From: Candidatus Liminaster caballi
GTDB taxonomy: Bacteria; Bacteroidota; Bacteroidia; Bacteroidales; UBA3663
Reading direction: 5' to 3'
Assembly: GCA_018065085.1 (NCBI GenBank)
Contig: JAGHUA010000029.1
Span: 1-57,660, forward strand
DNA length: 57,660 bases
A model generated the notes under the pieces. It was not told where the DNA came from. It did not search any database and saw only the letters and a list, made by a program, of their open reading frames with translations. Shown one piece after another: positions 34,342 to 45,807 of this stretch. Every line of letters begins with the position of its first letter. The stretch's first letter is position 1. The translations under genes were made by a program, and so were the position numbers.

Positions 34342-36225
34342 TTAAGAGATAGAGAAGTGATTTACAATAAGTTGAGCCTTTGCACGTCCGACAATCTGGG
34401 CAATTTGATCGAAGTCGGCCTCGCGGAGACGTTTGACACTCTTGAACACACGCAGAAGTTCTTGTTTCGTCTTAGGTCCAATGCCCTGAATATCATCAAG
34501 TTCGGAGTGAACCTGGCTCTTACTGCGTTTTTGGCGATGGAAAGTGATGGCAAATCGGTGGACCTCCTCCTGAATATGTTCGAGAAGGTGAAAGAGATTG
34601 CTGCCAGCCTTGACGTCAACAGCAGAAGGCGGATTGCCAAAGAGAAGCTGACGCGTACGATGATGACCATCCTTGACAAGGCCGCCAACAGGGATCTGAA
34701 GGAGAGAATGAATCTCGTGCATTCGTTCACTTGAGATCTCGCCCTGCATCTGTCGTTGCAGATACTGGCCTTCGAGATCGATCAACGCCTGACGGATAAC
34801 ACCCATCTGTCCGACACCACCGTCGGCAAGGATAAGATCAGGCATCTCTTGCATCTCGTCAACAAGACGGCGATAACGACGCATCACTACTTCATGCATC
34901 GACGCATAATCGTTAGGGCCCGAAACCGACTGGATGTTGAACTTACGGTACTCTTTTTTGTTCGGTTTGCCATTGGTAAAAACAACGCACGAAGCAACTG
35001 CATCAGTGCCCGAGATATTGGAATTATCAAAACTCTCAATATGACGGGGAAGCGAAGGAAGACCAAGCTGACGTTGTATTTCAGTAAGCAGTCGCGTCTG
35101 CCTTTGTTCGGGATTAAGTTTGTCTGATTGCTTAATCTGATCAATACGATACTGGCGGCAATTCTTCTCGGCAAGTTCGAGAAGCTTGCGTTTATCGCCT
35201 CGTTGAGGAATGAACGAAACACAGCCATCGGGCACAATAGACGGCTCGAAAGGAACGATAAGTTCGGTGGTTTCACGTGAAACATCTGCACCTTCATCCT
35301 CTCGCTCCTGTTCGAAGCGTTCACGCAATTCGAGGATTCCAAGCGCAAGAACATCCTCACGTGGTTCGTCAATCTGTTTACGATATTCGATGGTGTAACT
35401 CTGAACAATGGCACCTTGCACAATGTGGAAATACGAGACAATGGCACTGAGATCTTCTTCGTCGTAAGCAAACACATCGACATCACTAATGGACGAGGGG
35501 ACAATGTTGCTCTTCACTCGATAACCATCGATAAGCTCATAGCGGTTCTTGATTTGCTGTGCCTCCTCGAACTTCATTTCAGATGCCTTTTGCATCATCA
35601 GGTCATAAAGACGACGACAAAGTTCGGAAGTATGTCCGCGTAAAATCTGCTTGATTTCTTCAATATCGTTTTGATACGTTTCACGTGAAATATTGCCAAC
35701 ACAAGGACCGAGGCATTTCTGAATATGATATTTCAGACAAACTTTATAGCCACGCTCGATCATTGCGTCCTGGAGATTGAGTGAGCATGTACGGATCTTA
35801 TAGAGTTGCTGAAACAGATCAATCAGGGCTTTGGCGACACCGATATTGGTATAAGGTCCGAAGTAACTGGAACCATCCTTAACCAACGTACGAGTCATAA
35901 AGACACGCGGAAAAGCCTCATTCCTGACGCAAATCCAAGGATAGGTTTTACCGTCTTTTAGGAGCACGTTATACTTAGGTTGATGAGCCTTGATCATACG
36001 ATTTTCAAGGTTGAGCGCATCATTCTCAGTATTGACAACAATGTATTTGAGGTCGTAAATCTGACGGACAAGATTGGCTGTACGCCGGCTTTCATGCTCC
36101 TTGGTAAAATAGCTCGAAACACGCCGTTTCAGATTCTTGGCCTTACCCACATAGATTATCGTTCCCTCGGCATCAAGATAACGATAGACGCCGGGGGAAT
36201 CAGGAAGGATGTCAACAATGGACAT
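34342..36225 (-). CDS. uvrC: Excinuclease ABC subunit C
   Basis: About 627 residues from ATG at 36225 (MSIVDILPDSPGVY). A TTG 13 codons upstream (36264) would add residues that align better in length with homologues, so the start is open. GIY-YIG nuclease (GVYRYLDAEGTIIYVGKAKN), UVR motif (FEEAQQIKNRYELIDGYRV), RNase H-like domain (IESFDNSNISGTDAVASCV) and a C-terminal helix-hairpin-helix pair (IQGIGPKTKQELLRVFKSVK). It makes both incisions in UvrABC nucleotide excision repair together with UvrB. It is in line with apt and mnmG on the minus strand. Confidence 0.95.
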   Translation of the reverse strand: MSIVDILPDSPGVYRYLDAEGTIIYVGKAKNLKRRVSSYFTKEHESRRTANLVRQIYDLKYIVVNTENDALNLENRMIKAHQPKYNVLLKDGKTYPWICVRNEAFPRVFMTRTLVKDGSSYFGPYTNIGVAKALIDLFQQLYKIRTCSLNLQDAMIERGYKVCLKYHIQKCLGPCVGNISRETYQNDIEEIKQILRGHTSELCRRLYDLMMQKASEMKFEEAQQIKNRYELIDGYRVKSNIVPSSISDVDVFAYDEEDLSAIVSYFHIVQGAIVQSYTIEYRKQIDEPREDVLALGILELRERFEQEREDEGADVSRETTELIVPFEPSIVPDGCVSFIPQRGDKRKLLELAEKNCRQYRIDQIKQSDKLNPEQRQTRLLTEIQRQLGLPSLPRHIESFDNSNISGTDAVASCVVFTNGKPNKKEYRKFNIQSVSGPNDYASMHEVVMRRYRRLVDEMQEMPDLILADGGVGQMGVIRQALIDLEGQYLQRQMQGEISSERMHEIHSLLQIPVGGLVKDGHHRTRQLLFGNPPSAVDVKAGSNLFHLLEHIQEEVHRFAITFHRQKRSKSQVHSELDDIQGIGPKTKQELLRVFKSVKRLREADFDQIAQIVGRAKAQLIVNHFSIS

Positions 36226-36338
36226 CAGATAATCATAGCGAGGATTGTCTTTTGCCTGAACCAAGGGAAAGTAATTTTGAATTAGGATTTATGAATTGGA
36301 ATTCACCCACCCATAATATAAACTCAAAGAATTTATGA

Positions 36339-36446
36339 ACGGTAAATTTACGGGTAATTTACGGACATTTACGTAAAAAAATTTAATCTTCTTGATTCTT
36401 CTTAACGCGAATTACCGTAAATTGACCGTGAATTTTTCGTGAATTA
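36339..36446. repeat. AT-rich imperfect inverted repeats between apt and uvrC
   Basis: 36340-36375 carries GGTAATTTACGG-like blocks and 36407-36446 carries the inverted form (CCGTAAATTGACCGTGAATT). The arms match imperfectly. It lies in the 229-bp gap between the uvrC start and the apt stop. It has the look of a dispersed intergenic repeat. No promoter box of good quality is seen here. Confidence 0.5.
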
Positions 36447-36493
36447 TTCTATTTGGACTTTATCAAATAGGTTGTATGGAGGGTGAAATAAAA

Positions 36494-37027
36494 TCACTCA
36501 CCTTCATAAGTGACCGGACAATAGACATCGGCATCGGCAGGGAATACATCGCGACCCTTGAGATCGACAAGCTCAATAATACAGTTGATGTAAACCTTCT
36601 TCACGCCAAGCTTCTTGCAGAGATCGTAGGCAGCCTTCATTGTACCACCTGTTGCCATAAGATCATCATGAATAAGGACAACATCATCTGGTGAGAGTGC
36701 ATCCTTGTGGATCTCAATCTTGTCAGTACCGTATTCAAGAGCATACTCCTGCGAAATGGTTTCTGCAGGGAGTTTGCCCGGTTTGCGGATTGTGACAAAG
36801 CCAGCGTTGATGTTATTGGCAATGATAGGGCCAAGAATAAAACCACGGCTCTCAATGCCGAGCACCTTAGTGATGCCAAGACCTGTGTAATGGCCAGTAA
36901 GACCATTTGCCAACTCGCGAAGACACGCAGGATTCTTGAGCACAGTGGTAATGTCGCGGAACATGATTCCTGGCTTTGGGAAATTTGGAATCGTGCGGAG
37001 ATTAGATTTAATTAGTTCGATATTCAT
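36494..37027 (-). CDS. apt: Adenine phosphoribosyltransferase
   Basis: 177 residues, the usual length. FPKPGIMFRDITTVLKNP near the N-terminus, the adenine-side loop LGIESRGFILG and the PRPP-binding motif VVLIHDDLMATGGT. It salvages adenine with PRPP to give AMP plus pyrophosphate in the cytoplasm. It lies 57 bp after mnmG on the same strand. Confidence 0.95.
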   Translation of the reverse strand: MNIELIKSNLRTIPNFPKPGIMFRDITTVLKNPACLRELANGLTGHYTGLGITKVLGIESRGFILGPIIANNINAGFVTIRKPGKLPAETISQEYALEYGTDKIEIHKDALSPDDVVLIHDDLMATGGTMKAAYDLCKKLGVKKVYINCIIELVDLKGRDVFPADADVYCPVTYEGE

Positions 37028-37084
37028 AAAATATAAAAAGGTAAAAGAGGTTACAGGATTAGGCTAATTTGACCAATTGGCCAA

Positions 37085-38995
37085 TTATCGCCCAAGAAGA
37101 AGCAGAAGGATGTTGACATCGGCTGGCGAAACACCGGGAATTCGCGACGCCTGTCCAACTGTGGCAGGACGGATCGCAGAGAGTTTTTGTCGCGCCTCGA
37201 TGGTGAGTTGCTGGAGTGAGTTATAATCAAAATCCGAACGGAGCTTGATATTCTCAAGACGGTTGATCTTGTCAGCCACCATTCTTTCGCGTTCGATGTA
37301 ACCGGCATACTTGATGCGCACCTCGGCAGCTTCGATTATCTCCTTGCGGCGAACCAAAGGCAACGATTCGATGAACTCCTGCAGTTCGGGAATATGGGCA
37401 GCAAGAGTAGCTATGGATAGTTCCGGACGATTGACAAGCGAAAGCAAACGAACGCCCTCTTTAAGCGGAGTGGAAGAAAGAGATTCAAGAACGGAATTAA
37501 AAGAAAGTTTCACGTGGAACAGTTCACAGAACTCGATCAATTTCTCAACCCACTTCTTCTTTTCGAGCATAAGTTGGTGACGCGACTCTTCGGCAAGACC
37601 GATGGCATAGCCGCGAGGCGTGAGTCGCATGTCAGCATCATCCTGACGAAGGAGTATACGATACTCGGCACGCGACGTAAACATGCGGTAAGGTTCGTCA
37701 ACGCCTTTTGTAACGAGGTCGTCGATCAACACGCCGATGTAAGCTTCGTCGCGACCGAGAACAAACTCTTCTCCCCTACCCTGGGCAGAGAGCGCCGCAT
37801 TGACACCAGCCACAAGTCCCTGGCCGGCGGCTTCCTCATAGCCAGTAGTGCCATTGACCTGTCCGGCAAAATAAAGACCGCTCACAAGCTTTGTTTCGAG
37901 TGTGTGACGAAGTTGAGTAGGATCGAAATAATCATATTCGATGGCATAGCCGGGACGATAAGCCTTGACATTGCGCAAGGCAGGAATCTGATGAAGGGCT
38001 TCAAGCTGAATGTCGATCGGCAGCGAACTGGAGAAACCGTTGAGATAGTATTCCTGAGTGTCGGTGCCTTCCGGTTCGAGGAAAAGCAGATGATGATCCT
38101 TGTCGGCAAAGGTCACAATCTTCGTTTCGATGCTTGGACAGTAACGGGGGCCTATGCTCTGGATCTGTCCGTTGAACAAAGGAGAGTCAGGCAACCCTCG
38201 GCGGAGGATCTCATGTACCGTATCATTGGTTTGAATGGTCCAACACGGAAGTGATGGAAGAAGTGCAGACGATGACTGAAGTGCGGATGACTCAGAGAGG
38301 GATGGCTGAGGAAGGAACGAGAACTTATAGCCGTCAGTGTCGCCGTCCTGGCGTTCGGCAAGAGAGAAGTCGATGGTGCGGCCATCAAGACGGACAGGCG
38401 TGCCGGTCTTCATTCGACCAGTGACAAAACCCAAGGACTTGAGTTGCTCGGTAAGGCCGAAGCTGGCAAGTTCACCACAACGGCCACCTGGAATCATCGC
38501 ACGACCGATATGCATCAATCCATTGAGGAAAGTGCCAGCCGTAAGAACCACAGATTTGGCAATGAAGGTAACACCCATCTGAGTAACTGCACCATGCACT
38601 ACATTATCTTTGATAATGAACTCAGTGACAGTGTCTTGCCATATAGAAAGATTAGGAGTATTTTCGAGCACATTGCGCCACGCCCAAATGAACTTGCCGC
38701 GGTCGCACTGACTGCGAGGGCTCCACATGGCAGGACCTTTCGAACGGTTGAGCATACGGAACTGAATGGAACAGGCATCAGTAACCTCGCCCATCTTGCC
38801 GCCAAGCGCATCAATCTCGCGTACGATCTGTCCCTTGGCGATTCCACCCACCGCAGGATTGCACGACATTTGTCCTATCTTGTTCATATCCATAGTGATA
38901 AGGCACGTATTGGCACCAATACGCGCGGCAGCATGCGCAGCTTCACAGCCAGCATGTCCACCACCAATCACAAGGACATCATATTCGAATTGCAT
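37085..38995 (-). CDS. mnmG: tRNA uridine-34 carboxymethylaminomethyl modification enzyme MnmG
   Basis: 636 residues. FAD-binding Rossmann motif [20 protein letters not shown] at the N-terminus, then [20 protein letters not shown] and [20 protein letters not shown], both characteristic of GidA/MnmG. The C-terminal helical domain ends [19 protein letters not shown]. With MnmE it installs the cmnm5 group on U34 of tRNAs. The length fits the family. It follows ybeY by 39 bp and is probably in the same operon. Confidence 0.96.
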   Translation of the reverse strand: MQFEYDVLVIGGGHAGCEAAHAAARIGANTCLITMDMNKIGQMSCNPAVGGIAKGQIVREIDALGGKMGEVTDACSIQFRMLNRSKGPAMWSPRSQCDRGKFIWAWRNVLENTPNLSIWQDTVTEFIIKDNVVHGAVTQMGVTFIAKSVVLTAGTFLNGLMHIGRAMIPGGRCGELASFGLTEQLKSLGFVTGRMKTGTPVRLDGRTIDFSLAERQDGDTDGYKFSFLPQPSLSESSALQSSSALLPSLPCWTIQTNDTVHEILRRGLPDSPLFNGQIQSIGPRYCPSIETKIVTFADKDHHLLFLEPEGTDTQEYYLNGFSSSLPIDIQLEALHQIPALRNVKAYRPGYAIEYDYFDPTQLRHTLETKLVSGLYFAGQVNGTTGYEEAAGQGLVAGVNAALSAQGRGEEFVLGRDEAYIGVLIDDLVTKGVDEPYRMFTSRAEYRILLRQDDADMRLTPRGYAIGLAEESRHQLMLEKKKWVEKLIEFCELFHVKLSFNSVLESLSSTPLKEGVRLLSLVNRPELSIATLAAHIPELQEFIESLPLVRRKEIIEAAEVRIKYAGYIERERMVADKINRLENIKLRSDFDYNSLQQLTIEARQKLSAIRPATVGQASRIPGVSPADVNILLLLLGR

Positions 38996-39034
38996 CGTTC
39001 AGCTATTGCTTATAGTTGTCTGGTTAACGGCAGG

Positions 39035-39454
39035 TCAAAGTTTCAGAAGGCTCAGCGCCTCGTTCTCATGCTGCTCCATGATCTCACGTTCGCCAGGACC
39101 TTTGTCATTGATGCCGCAGAGATGCAGGATGCCGTGGATGATTACACGATGAAGTTCCGTCTCATACGGCTGACCGAACTGTTCGGCATTTGTACGTACG
39201 GTGTCAAGGCTGATGAAGAGATCGCCCGAAATGCGATCGCCCTCGGTATAGTCGAACGTGATGATGTCGGTATAGTAATCGTGCTGCAGGAACTGGCGAT
39301 TGACCTCAAGGATCTTCTCGTCATCGCAGAAAATATACGACACCTCCCCTACCCTCTTGCCATGAAGCGCAGCGACCTGCTTGACCCAGTTGCGGACATC
39401 GGTCTTGCTGATGGATGGCATCGGAGCCTGTTCGTTGAAGAATGATATTGCCAT
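39035..39454 (-). CDS. ybeY: Endoribonuclease YbeY
   Basis: 139 residues. Zn-binding motif IIHGILHLCGINDKGPGERE supplies two histidines. The third His of the HGxLHLxGxDH form seen in Proteobacteria is absent, and I believe this is common in Bacteroidota. YbeY matures 16S rRNA 3' ends and takes part in ribosome quality control. Promoter at 39494-39525. First gene of the ybeY-mnmG-apt-uvrC-methyltransferase run and divergent from the ATP synthase operon. Confidence 0.92.
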   Translation of the reverse strand: MAISFFNEQAPMPSISKTDVRNWVKQVAALHGKRVGEVSYIFCDDEKILEVNRQFLQHDYYTDIITFDYTEGDRISGDLFISLDTVRTNAEQFGQPYETELHRVIIHGILHLCGINDKGPGEREIMEQHENEALSLLKL

Positions 39455-39493
39455 AATTGGATTTTATAGAAATACTTTCGCGTAATTGCAGCG

Positions 39494-39525
39494 CAAAAAT
39501 AGATATAAAGTAAATAAATTGCAAA
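39494..39525 (-). promoter_or_regulatory. Bacteroidota-type promoter of the ybeY operon
   Basis: On the minus strand TTTG (39522-39525), a 20-bp spacer and TATTTTTG (39494-39501). The -7 box lies 39 bp upstream of the ybeY ATG. Confidence 0.75.
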
Positions 39526-39612
39526 AAAACAAACAGAAAAAAGACAAATTAACAATGATTTTTGACTTTATTGCAAAAAAAAATGAAAAAAATTATGCTA
39601 TTTAAAAAATAA

Positions 39613-41199
<1,587 letters not shown>

Positions 41200-41216
41200 T
41201 ATGAATTAGAAAAGAT

Positions 41217-41453
41217 ATGAAGCTAATCATCTATTCTCCTGAAAAAACTGTTTTCGACGGCGAGGTGTCGCTGGTGGAAGTGCCTGGAACAAAGGGACGT
41301 TTCGAGATTCTTGAGAATCACGATGCCATCATTACCACACTCCAGCCAGGCGTGATTCGCTACATCTCAGATGGTGTTGAAACACGTCAGCCGGTTACAT
41401 CGGGCTATGTAGAGGTACACAACAACCTGATTTCAGCCTGCGTACATCTATGA
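41217..41453 (+). CDS. atpC: ATP synthase F1 subunit epsilon
   Basis: 78 residues, consisting of the N-terminal beta-sandwich only (YSPEKTVFDGEVSLVEVPGT, GRFEILENHDAIITTLQPG). The C-terminal helical hairpin used for inhibition in E. coli is missing, as in many Bacteroidota. It connects the rotor to gamma. Its stop overlaps the start of the next gene by 4 bp (ATGA). Confidence 0.93.
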   Translation: MKLIIYSPEKTVFDGEVSLVEVPGTKGRFEILENHDAIITTLQPGVIRYISDGVETRQPVTSGYVEVHNNLISACVHL

Positions 41454-41713
41454 AATGGCAGTATGAACTGGTGCTGATCGGTTTCATCTTCTACGAGACG
41501 GTCGTAATCAACATCTACAAACGCCTTGACCCTTCACAACGGCTTTGGCTCATCCTGGGCTCGAAGATTGTGAAACTGGTGCTTACCATCGGAGGAATCC
41601 TGGCAGCCAAGATGCTGTGCGAGGGTTCGGTCAAGGAGTTTGCACTTGTCACAATAGGCATCTATCTGATCGCCACCATCGTCGAAACAATTTATTTCCT
41701 AAAGAAGAAATAA
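41450..41713 (+). CDS. Small membrane protein within the ATP synthase operon
   Basis: 87 residues with three predicted helices (LVLIGFIFYETVVINIY; LWLILGSKIVKLVLTIGGIL; TIGIYLIATIVETIYFL). It occupies the slot between atpC and atpB where an AtpI-like protein sits in other operons, and the size fits, but I see no AtpI motif. AtpI helps c-ring assembly or Mg2+ uptake in some bacteria. Overlap with atpC by 4 bp and 9 bp to atpB show co-translation. Role inferred from position. Confidence 0.8.
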   Translation: MKWQYELVLIGFIFYETVVINIYKRLDPSQRLWLILGSKIVKLVLTIGGILAAKMLCEGSVKEFALVTIGIYLIATIVETIYFLKKK

Positions 41714-41722
41714 TCACATTAT

Positions 41723-42796
41723 ATGAATCACAACAGAAAAGTCTGGACACTCATCGTAGGTCTGCTCATGTCGGTAGGCTTGCTCCTCCCCTCTCAGGCA
41801 AAAGCCAATGAGGCAGAGGAAGGCGGACTGGATGTCACGGCTATGATCTTTGACCACATTGGCGATTCGTACTACTGGCATCTCTTCGACATCAACGAGG
41901 AGACACAGGTGTCGATGCCGCTGCCAGTGCTGGTCTATAGTTCGGAGTCGGGTTTCCACTGCTTCATGTCGAGCCGCTTCCATCACGGACACGAGAGCTA
42001 TGACGGACTTAAGATTGCACACGAAGGCGAACCATACGCTGGCAAGATCGTGGAACAGGTGGGCGGTGAATGGGTACGTCCAACTCTCGACCTTTCGATC
42101 ACCAAGAACGTGGCAGGACTCATCATCACAAGTATCCTTCTTGTATGGATGATTCTCTTCTGCGCGCGCTGGTATAAGAATAAGGATGAGAAACATCCTG
42201 CACCAAAGGGATTTGTCGGAACAATCGAAATGCTTGTAAGCTACGTATATAACGACGTCATCAAGCCAAACATCCCTAAGAACACAGGCCGCTATGCTCC
42301 TTACCTGCTGACAGCGTTCTTCTTCATCTTCTTCAATAACCTGTGCGGCCTTATTCCTGGTTCAGCCAACCTGACAGGCAATATCGCCATCACCGTGACA
42401 CTGGCTCTGTTCACCTTTGTGACCACCAATATCTTCGGCACAGGAGCTTACTGGAGTGAGATCTTCTGGAACAAGGAACTCCCTGCATGGCTTCGTCCTA
42501 TCATGGCTGTCATCGAGTTCATCGGTCTGTTCACCAAGCCGTTCTCACTCACCATCCGACTCTTTGCCAATATCCTTGCAGGCCACTGTGCCCTGCTCGG
42601 CGTATTGAGCGTTATCTTCCTGACAGCCATATCAATGCCAGGTGTCGGTAACGGAGCAATGTCGTTTGTAAGTATCCTCCTCGGCATCTTCCTCGACTGC
42701 CTCGAACTGCTTGTTGCATTCATCCAGGCATTCGTCTTCACAATGCTTTCGAGCATCTATATCGGACTCTCGCAGGCAGAACATCATCATCATTGA
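41723..42796 (+). CDS. atpB: ATP synthase F0 subunit a
   Basis: 357 residues, long for the family because of an N-terminal signal-like helix (LLMSVGLLLPSQAKA) and an extra periplasmic segment of about 110 residues, common in Bacteroidota. The channel helix LFTKPFSLTIRLFANILAGH holds the essential Arg. The C-terminus is AEHHHH, a natural His tail. It forms the proton half-channels with the c ring. Confidence 0.95.
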   Translation: MNHNRKVWTLIVGLLMSVGLLLPSQAKANEAEEGGLDVTAMIFDHIGDSYYWHLFDINEETQVSMPLPVLVYSSESGFHCFMSSRFHHGHESYDGLKIAHEGEPYAGKIVEQVGGEWVRPTLDLSITKNVAGLIITSILLVWMILFCARWYKNKDEKHPAPKGFVGTIEMLVSYVYNDVIKPNIPKNTGRYAPYLLTAFFFIFFNNLCGLIPGSANLTGNIAITVTLALFTFVTTNIFGTGAYWSEIFWNKELPAWLRPIMAVIEFIGLFTKPFSLTIRLFANILAGHCALLGVLSVIFLTAISMPGVGNGAMSFVSILLGIFLDCLELLVAFIQAFVFTMLSSIYIGLSQAEHHHH

Positions 42797-42841
42797 ACAA
42801 TAAAAACAAAAAACAATATTAACACTTAAAACATTACAACT

Positions 42842-43066
42842 ATGCTTTTGGAAATTCTTTCTACTAAGGGTGCTGCCGCTCTCGGCGCAGGTATCGTAGC
42901 AATCGGTGCTGGTCTTGGTCTCGGCAAGATCGGTTCTTCTGCCATGGACGCAATGGCTCGTCAGCCAGAGGCTATCGGCAAAATCCAGACCCCAATGATC
43001 ATTATCGGTGCTCTCGTTGAGGGTGTTAGCCTTTTCGCTGTTGTAGTCTGCCTCTTGGCCGCTTAA
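42842..43066 (+). CDS. atpE: ATP synthase F0 subunit c
   Basis: 74 residues, two helices with the loop ARQPEA. The ion-binding Glu is in GALVEGVSLF. By alignment to the Na+-type c subunit of Ilyobacter the ligand positions (Gln32, Ser66, Thr67) are Leu, Gly and Val here, so a proton ring is predicted. The ring rotates against subunit a. Confidence 0.96.
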   Translation: MLLEILSTKGAAALGAGIVAIGAGLGLGKIGSSAMDAMARQPEAIGKIQTPMIIIGALVEGVSLFAVVVCLLAA

Positions 43067-43146
43067 TACAAATACATTGCACGGAGAGGGATAGGAATCG
43101 TCAATGACTCCTACCCCACCCCTGCAAATTAATATCCGATTAAAAT

Positions 43147-43641
43147 ATGGACTTGCTAATTCCCGAAAGTGGACTCTTCATTTGGATGCTTCTTGCGTTC
43201 ACTGTAGTCTTCATCGTCTTGGCAAAATTCGGATGGCCTATCATCACGAAGATGATCGACGACCGTGCCAAGTACATTGACGACAGCATTGCCAAAGCCA
43301 ACGAGGCCAACGAGAAGCTTGCCAAGATCCAGGAAGAAACTGCCGCAATGCTTAAGCAGACCCAGGAGAAGCAGAGCCAGATACTGGCCGAGGCAATGGA
43401 GATGCGTAAGCAGATAGTCGAGAAAGCGCAGACAGAGGCAACCGTAGCCGGCCAGAAGATTCTGGAAGAGGCGCGTCAGCAGATTCAGGCAGAAAAAGAG
43501 GATGCTATCCGCGACATCCGTCGTCAGGTTGGCGAACTCTCTGTCAAGGTCGCTGAGAAGGTGCTCCGTCAAAGTCTTGACTCAGACCAGGCACAGATGG
43601 CAATGATCGGCCGTATGCTCGATGAGTTAGAAACCAAATAA
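43147..43641 (+). CDS. atpF: ATP synthase F0 subunit b
   Basis: 164 residues. One N-terminal membrane helix (FIWMLLAFTVVFIVLAKFGW) then a long charged coiled coil (IAKANEANEKLAKIQEETAA) that forms the peripheral stalk. Normal length. It is followed by atpH after 9 bp. Confidence 0.95.
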   Translation: MDLLIPESGLFIWMLLAFTVVFIVLAKFGWPIITKMIDDRAKYIDDSIAKANEANEKLAKIQEETAAMLKQTQEKQSQILAEAMEMRKQIVEKAQTEATVAGQKILEEARQQIQAEKEDAIRDIRRQVGELSVKVAEKVLRQSLDSDQAQMAMIGRMLDELETK

Positions 43642-43650
43642 CATCAAAAA

Positions 43651-44211
43651 ATGGATATTGGAGTAATCGCCAAACGTTATGCCAAGGCTCTGTTGCTCTT
43701 TGCGCAGGAAGAGAAGGCTGAGGATCTCGTCTATCAGGAGGTCCTGCAGTTCATCGAATCCTACTCAAAGGTGCCACAGTTGGCTACGGTACTGGGCAAC
43801 CCTCTTTTACCTGCAAAGAAGAAAGAGATGGTCATCTGCCAGGCAGCATCGACCGAGGTGAGCCCAGTCTTCCAGAAATTTGCAACTTTGGTTGTAGCTC
43901 ATCGCCGAGAGTCGTTCATGCTCTTCATCGCCCACAGTTTTGTCACCCTTTACCGCGAACTGAAGCATATCAGCATCGGTAAGCTAATCACCGCAGTTCC
44001 TGCCAACGAGGTTGTTGCCAAACGCCTTGAGAAGATGATCGAGAAACGTTCTGAGAACTCGATCGACGTGATTATGGAGACAACGGTTGATCCGAACATC
44101 CTGGGCGGTTTTATCTTCCAGCTCGATGACATGCGTCTCGACGCAAGCGTGTCAACGCAGTTTGAGCAGATCAAGAAGCAATTTATTGAGAAAAACAAAA
44201 GAATTATCTAA
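43651..44211 (+). CDS. atpH: ATP synthase F1 subunit delta
   Basis: 186 residues. N-terminal six-helix domain (GVIAKRYAKALLLFAQEE) and the C-terminal signature NILGGFIFQLDDMRLDASVS. It joins the peripheral stalk to the top of F1. Only 3 bp separate it from atpA. Confidence 0.94.
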   Translation: MDIGVIAKRYAKALLLFAQEEKAEDLVYQEVLQFIESYSKVPQLATVLGNPLLPAKKKEMVICQAASTEVSPVFQKFATLVVAHRRESFMLFIAHSFVTLYRELKHISIGKLITAVPANEVVAKRLEKMIEKRSENSIDVIMETTVDPNILGGFIFQLDDMRLDASVSTQFEQIKKQFIEKNKRII

Positions 44212-44214
44212 ACT

Positions 44215-45795
44215 ATGAGTAATATAAAAGCCAGCGAAGTTAGCGAAGTGCTCCTTGAACAACTCAAGGGCATAGACACCAGCGCACGTTTTGACGAGGT
44301 AGGCACCGTGCTTACCGTAGGCGACGGCGTGGCTCGTATCTATGGTTTGCGCAATGCCGAAGCTAACGAGTTGTTGGAATTCGAGAATGGTGTCATGGCC
44401 ATCGTCATGAACCTCGAGGAGGACAATGTCGGTGCTGTGCTTCTCGGCGGTGCTGAAAAGATCCGTGAGGGTATGGTGGTAAAGCGCACCAACCGTATCG
44501 CATCTATTCAGGTCAACGAGAACATGTTCGGACGCGTCATCAATCCTCTTGGCGAACCGTTGGACGGCATGGGACCAATCGAAGGCCAGAAATACGAGAT
44601 GCCTCTCGAACGTAAGGCTCCAGGCGTAGTATTCCGCCAGCCGGTTAAGCGTCCGTTGCAGACAGGTCTGAAGGCTGTAGATGCCATGATTCCTATCGGT
44701 CGTGGTCAGCGTGAGCTTATCATCGGCGACCGTCAGACAGGTAAGACTGCCATTGCCATCGATACAATCATCAACCAGAAGGAGAACTACGAGAATGGCG
44801 ATCCTGTATATTGTATCTATGTTGCAATCGGCCAGAAGGGTTCTACCGTAGCATCTTTGGTTCAGACACTTCGCGAAAAGGGCGCTATGCCTTACACCGT
44901 AGTTGTCGCTGCAACCGCTGCAGATTCGGCTGCCCTCCAGTACTTTGCACCATTTGCAGGCGCTGCCATCGGTGAGTTCATCCGCGATACAGGACGTCAC
45001 GCCCTCGTCGTATATGATGACCTCTCTAAGCAGGCTGTTGCCTATCGTGAGGTTTCCCTGATTCTCCGTCGTCCTTCTGGTCGTGAGGCTTATCCTGGCG
45101 ATGTGTTCTATCTGCACTCACGTCTTTTGGAACGTGCAGCCAAGATCATCGAGCAGCAGGAGGTTGCCGAGCAGATGAACGACCTTCCTGAGTCACTCAA
45201 GGGCAAGGTTAAGGCAGGCGGTTCACTCACTGCCCTTCCTATCATTGAGACACAGGCAGGCGACGTTTCGGCATACATCCCAACCAACGTAATCTCTATT
45301 ACTGACGGTCAGATCTTCCTTGAGACCGACCTCTTCAACCAGGGCTTCCGTCCAGCCATCAACGTAGGTATCTCGGTATCGCGTGTAGGTGGTTCGGCTC
45401 AGGTCAAGTCAATGAAGAAGGTGGCTGGTACGCTTAAGATCGACCAGGCTCAGTATCGTGAACTTGAGGCATTTGCCAAGTTCTCGAGCGATATGGATGC
45501 CGTTACAGCCATGACCATCGACCGCGGACGTAAGAACAACAAGCTGCTCATCCAGCCACAGTACAGCCCAATGCCTGTAGGCGAGCAGATTGCTATCCTT
45601 TATTGCGGCACAAAGGGCTTGATGGCCAAGCTCTCTGTCGATCAGGTACCAGAGTTCCAGGACAAGTTCCTGCAGCTGTTGCGCGCTGCCCATCAGGAGG
45701 ATGTCATCACTCCTCTTTCAAAGGGACAGATTGACGACACAATCATCGGCATTATCACGGAGGTTGCAGCCAATATCTGCACAGAAATGGCATAA
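44215..45795 (+). CDS. atpA: ATP synthase F1 subunit alpha
   Basis: 526 residues. Walker A is [16 protein letters not shown], Walker B is [17 protein letters not shown] and the family signature is [17 protein letters not shown]. Non-catalytic nucleotide-binding subunit of F1. Normal length. It is followed by atpG after 12 bp. Confidence 0.97.
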   Translation: MSNIKASEVSEVLLEQLKGIDTSARFDEVGTVLTVGDGVARIYGLRNAEANELLEFENGVMAIVMNLEEDNVGAVLLGGAEKIREGMVVKRTNRIASIQVNENMFGRVINPLGEPLDGMGPIEGQKYEMPLERKAPGVVFRQPVKRPLQTGLKAVDAMIPIGRGQRELIIGDRQTGKTAIAIDTIINQKENYENGDPVYCIYVAIGQKGSTVASLVQTLREKGAMPYTVVVAATAADSAALQYFAPFAGAAIGEFIRDTGRHALVVYDDLSKQAVAYREVSLILRRPSGREAYPGDVFYLHSRLLERAAKIIEQQEVAEQMNDLPESLKGKVKAGGSLTALPIIETQAGDVSAYIPTNVISITDGQIFLETDLFNQGFRPAINVGISVSRVGGSAQVKSMKKVAGTLKIDQAQYRELEAFAKFSSDMDAVTAMTIDRGRKNNKLLIQPQYSPMPVGEQIAILYCGTKGLMAKLSVDQVPEFQDKFLQLLRAAHQEDVITPLSKGQIDDTIIGIITEVAANICTEMA

Positions 45796-45807
45796 CAAAG
45801 AACAACA

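Noticed and set aside
38444..39445. 333-codon plus-strand frame across ybeY and mnmG
   Set aside because: It crosses two conserved genes on the other strand and has no recognisable domain.
44152..45117. 321-codon minus-strand frame opposite atpA
   Set aside because: atpA is certain. The antisense frame is a shadow.
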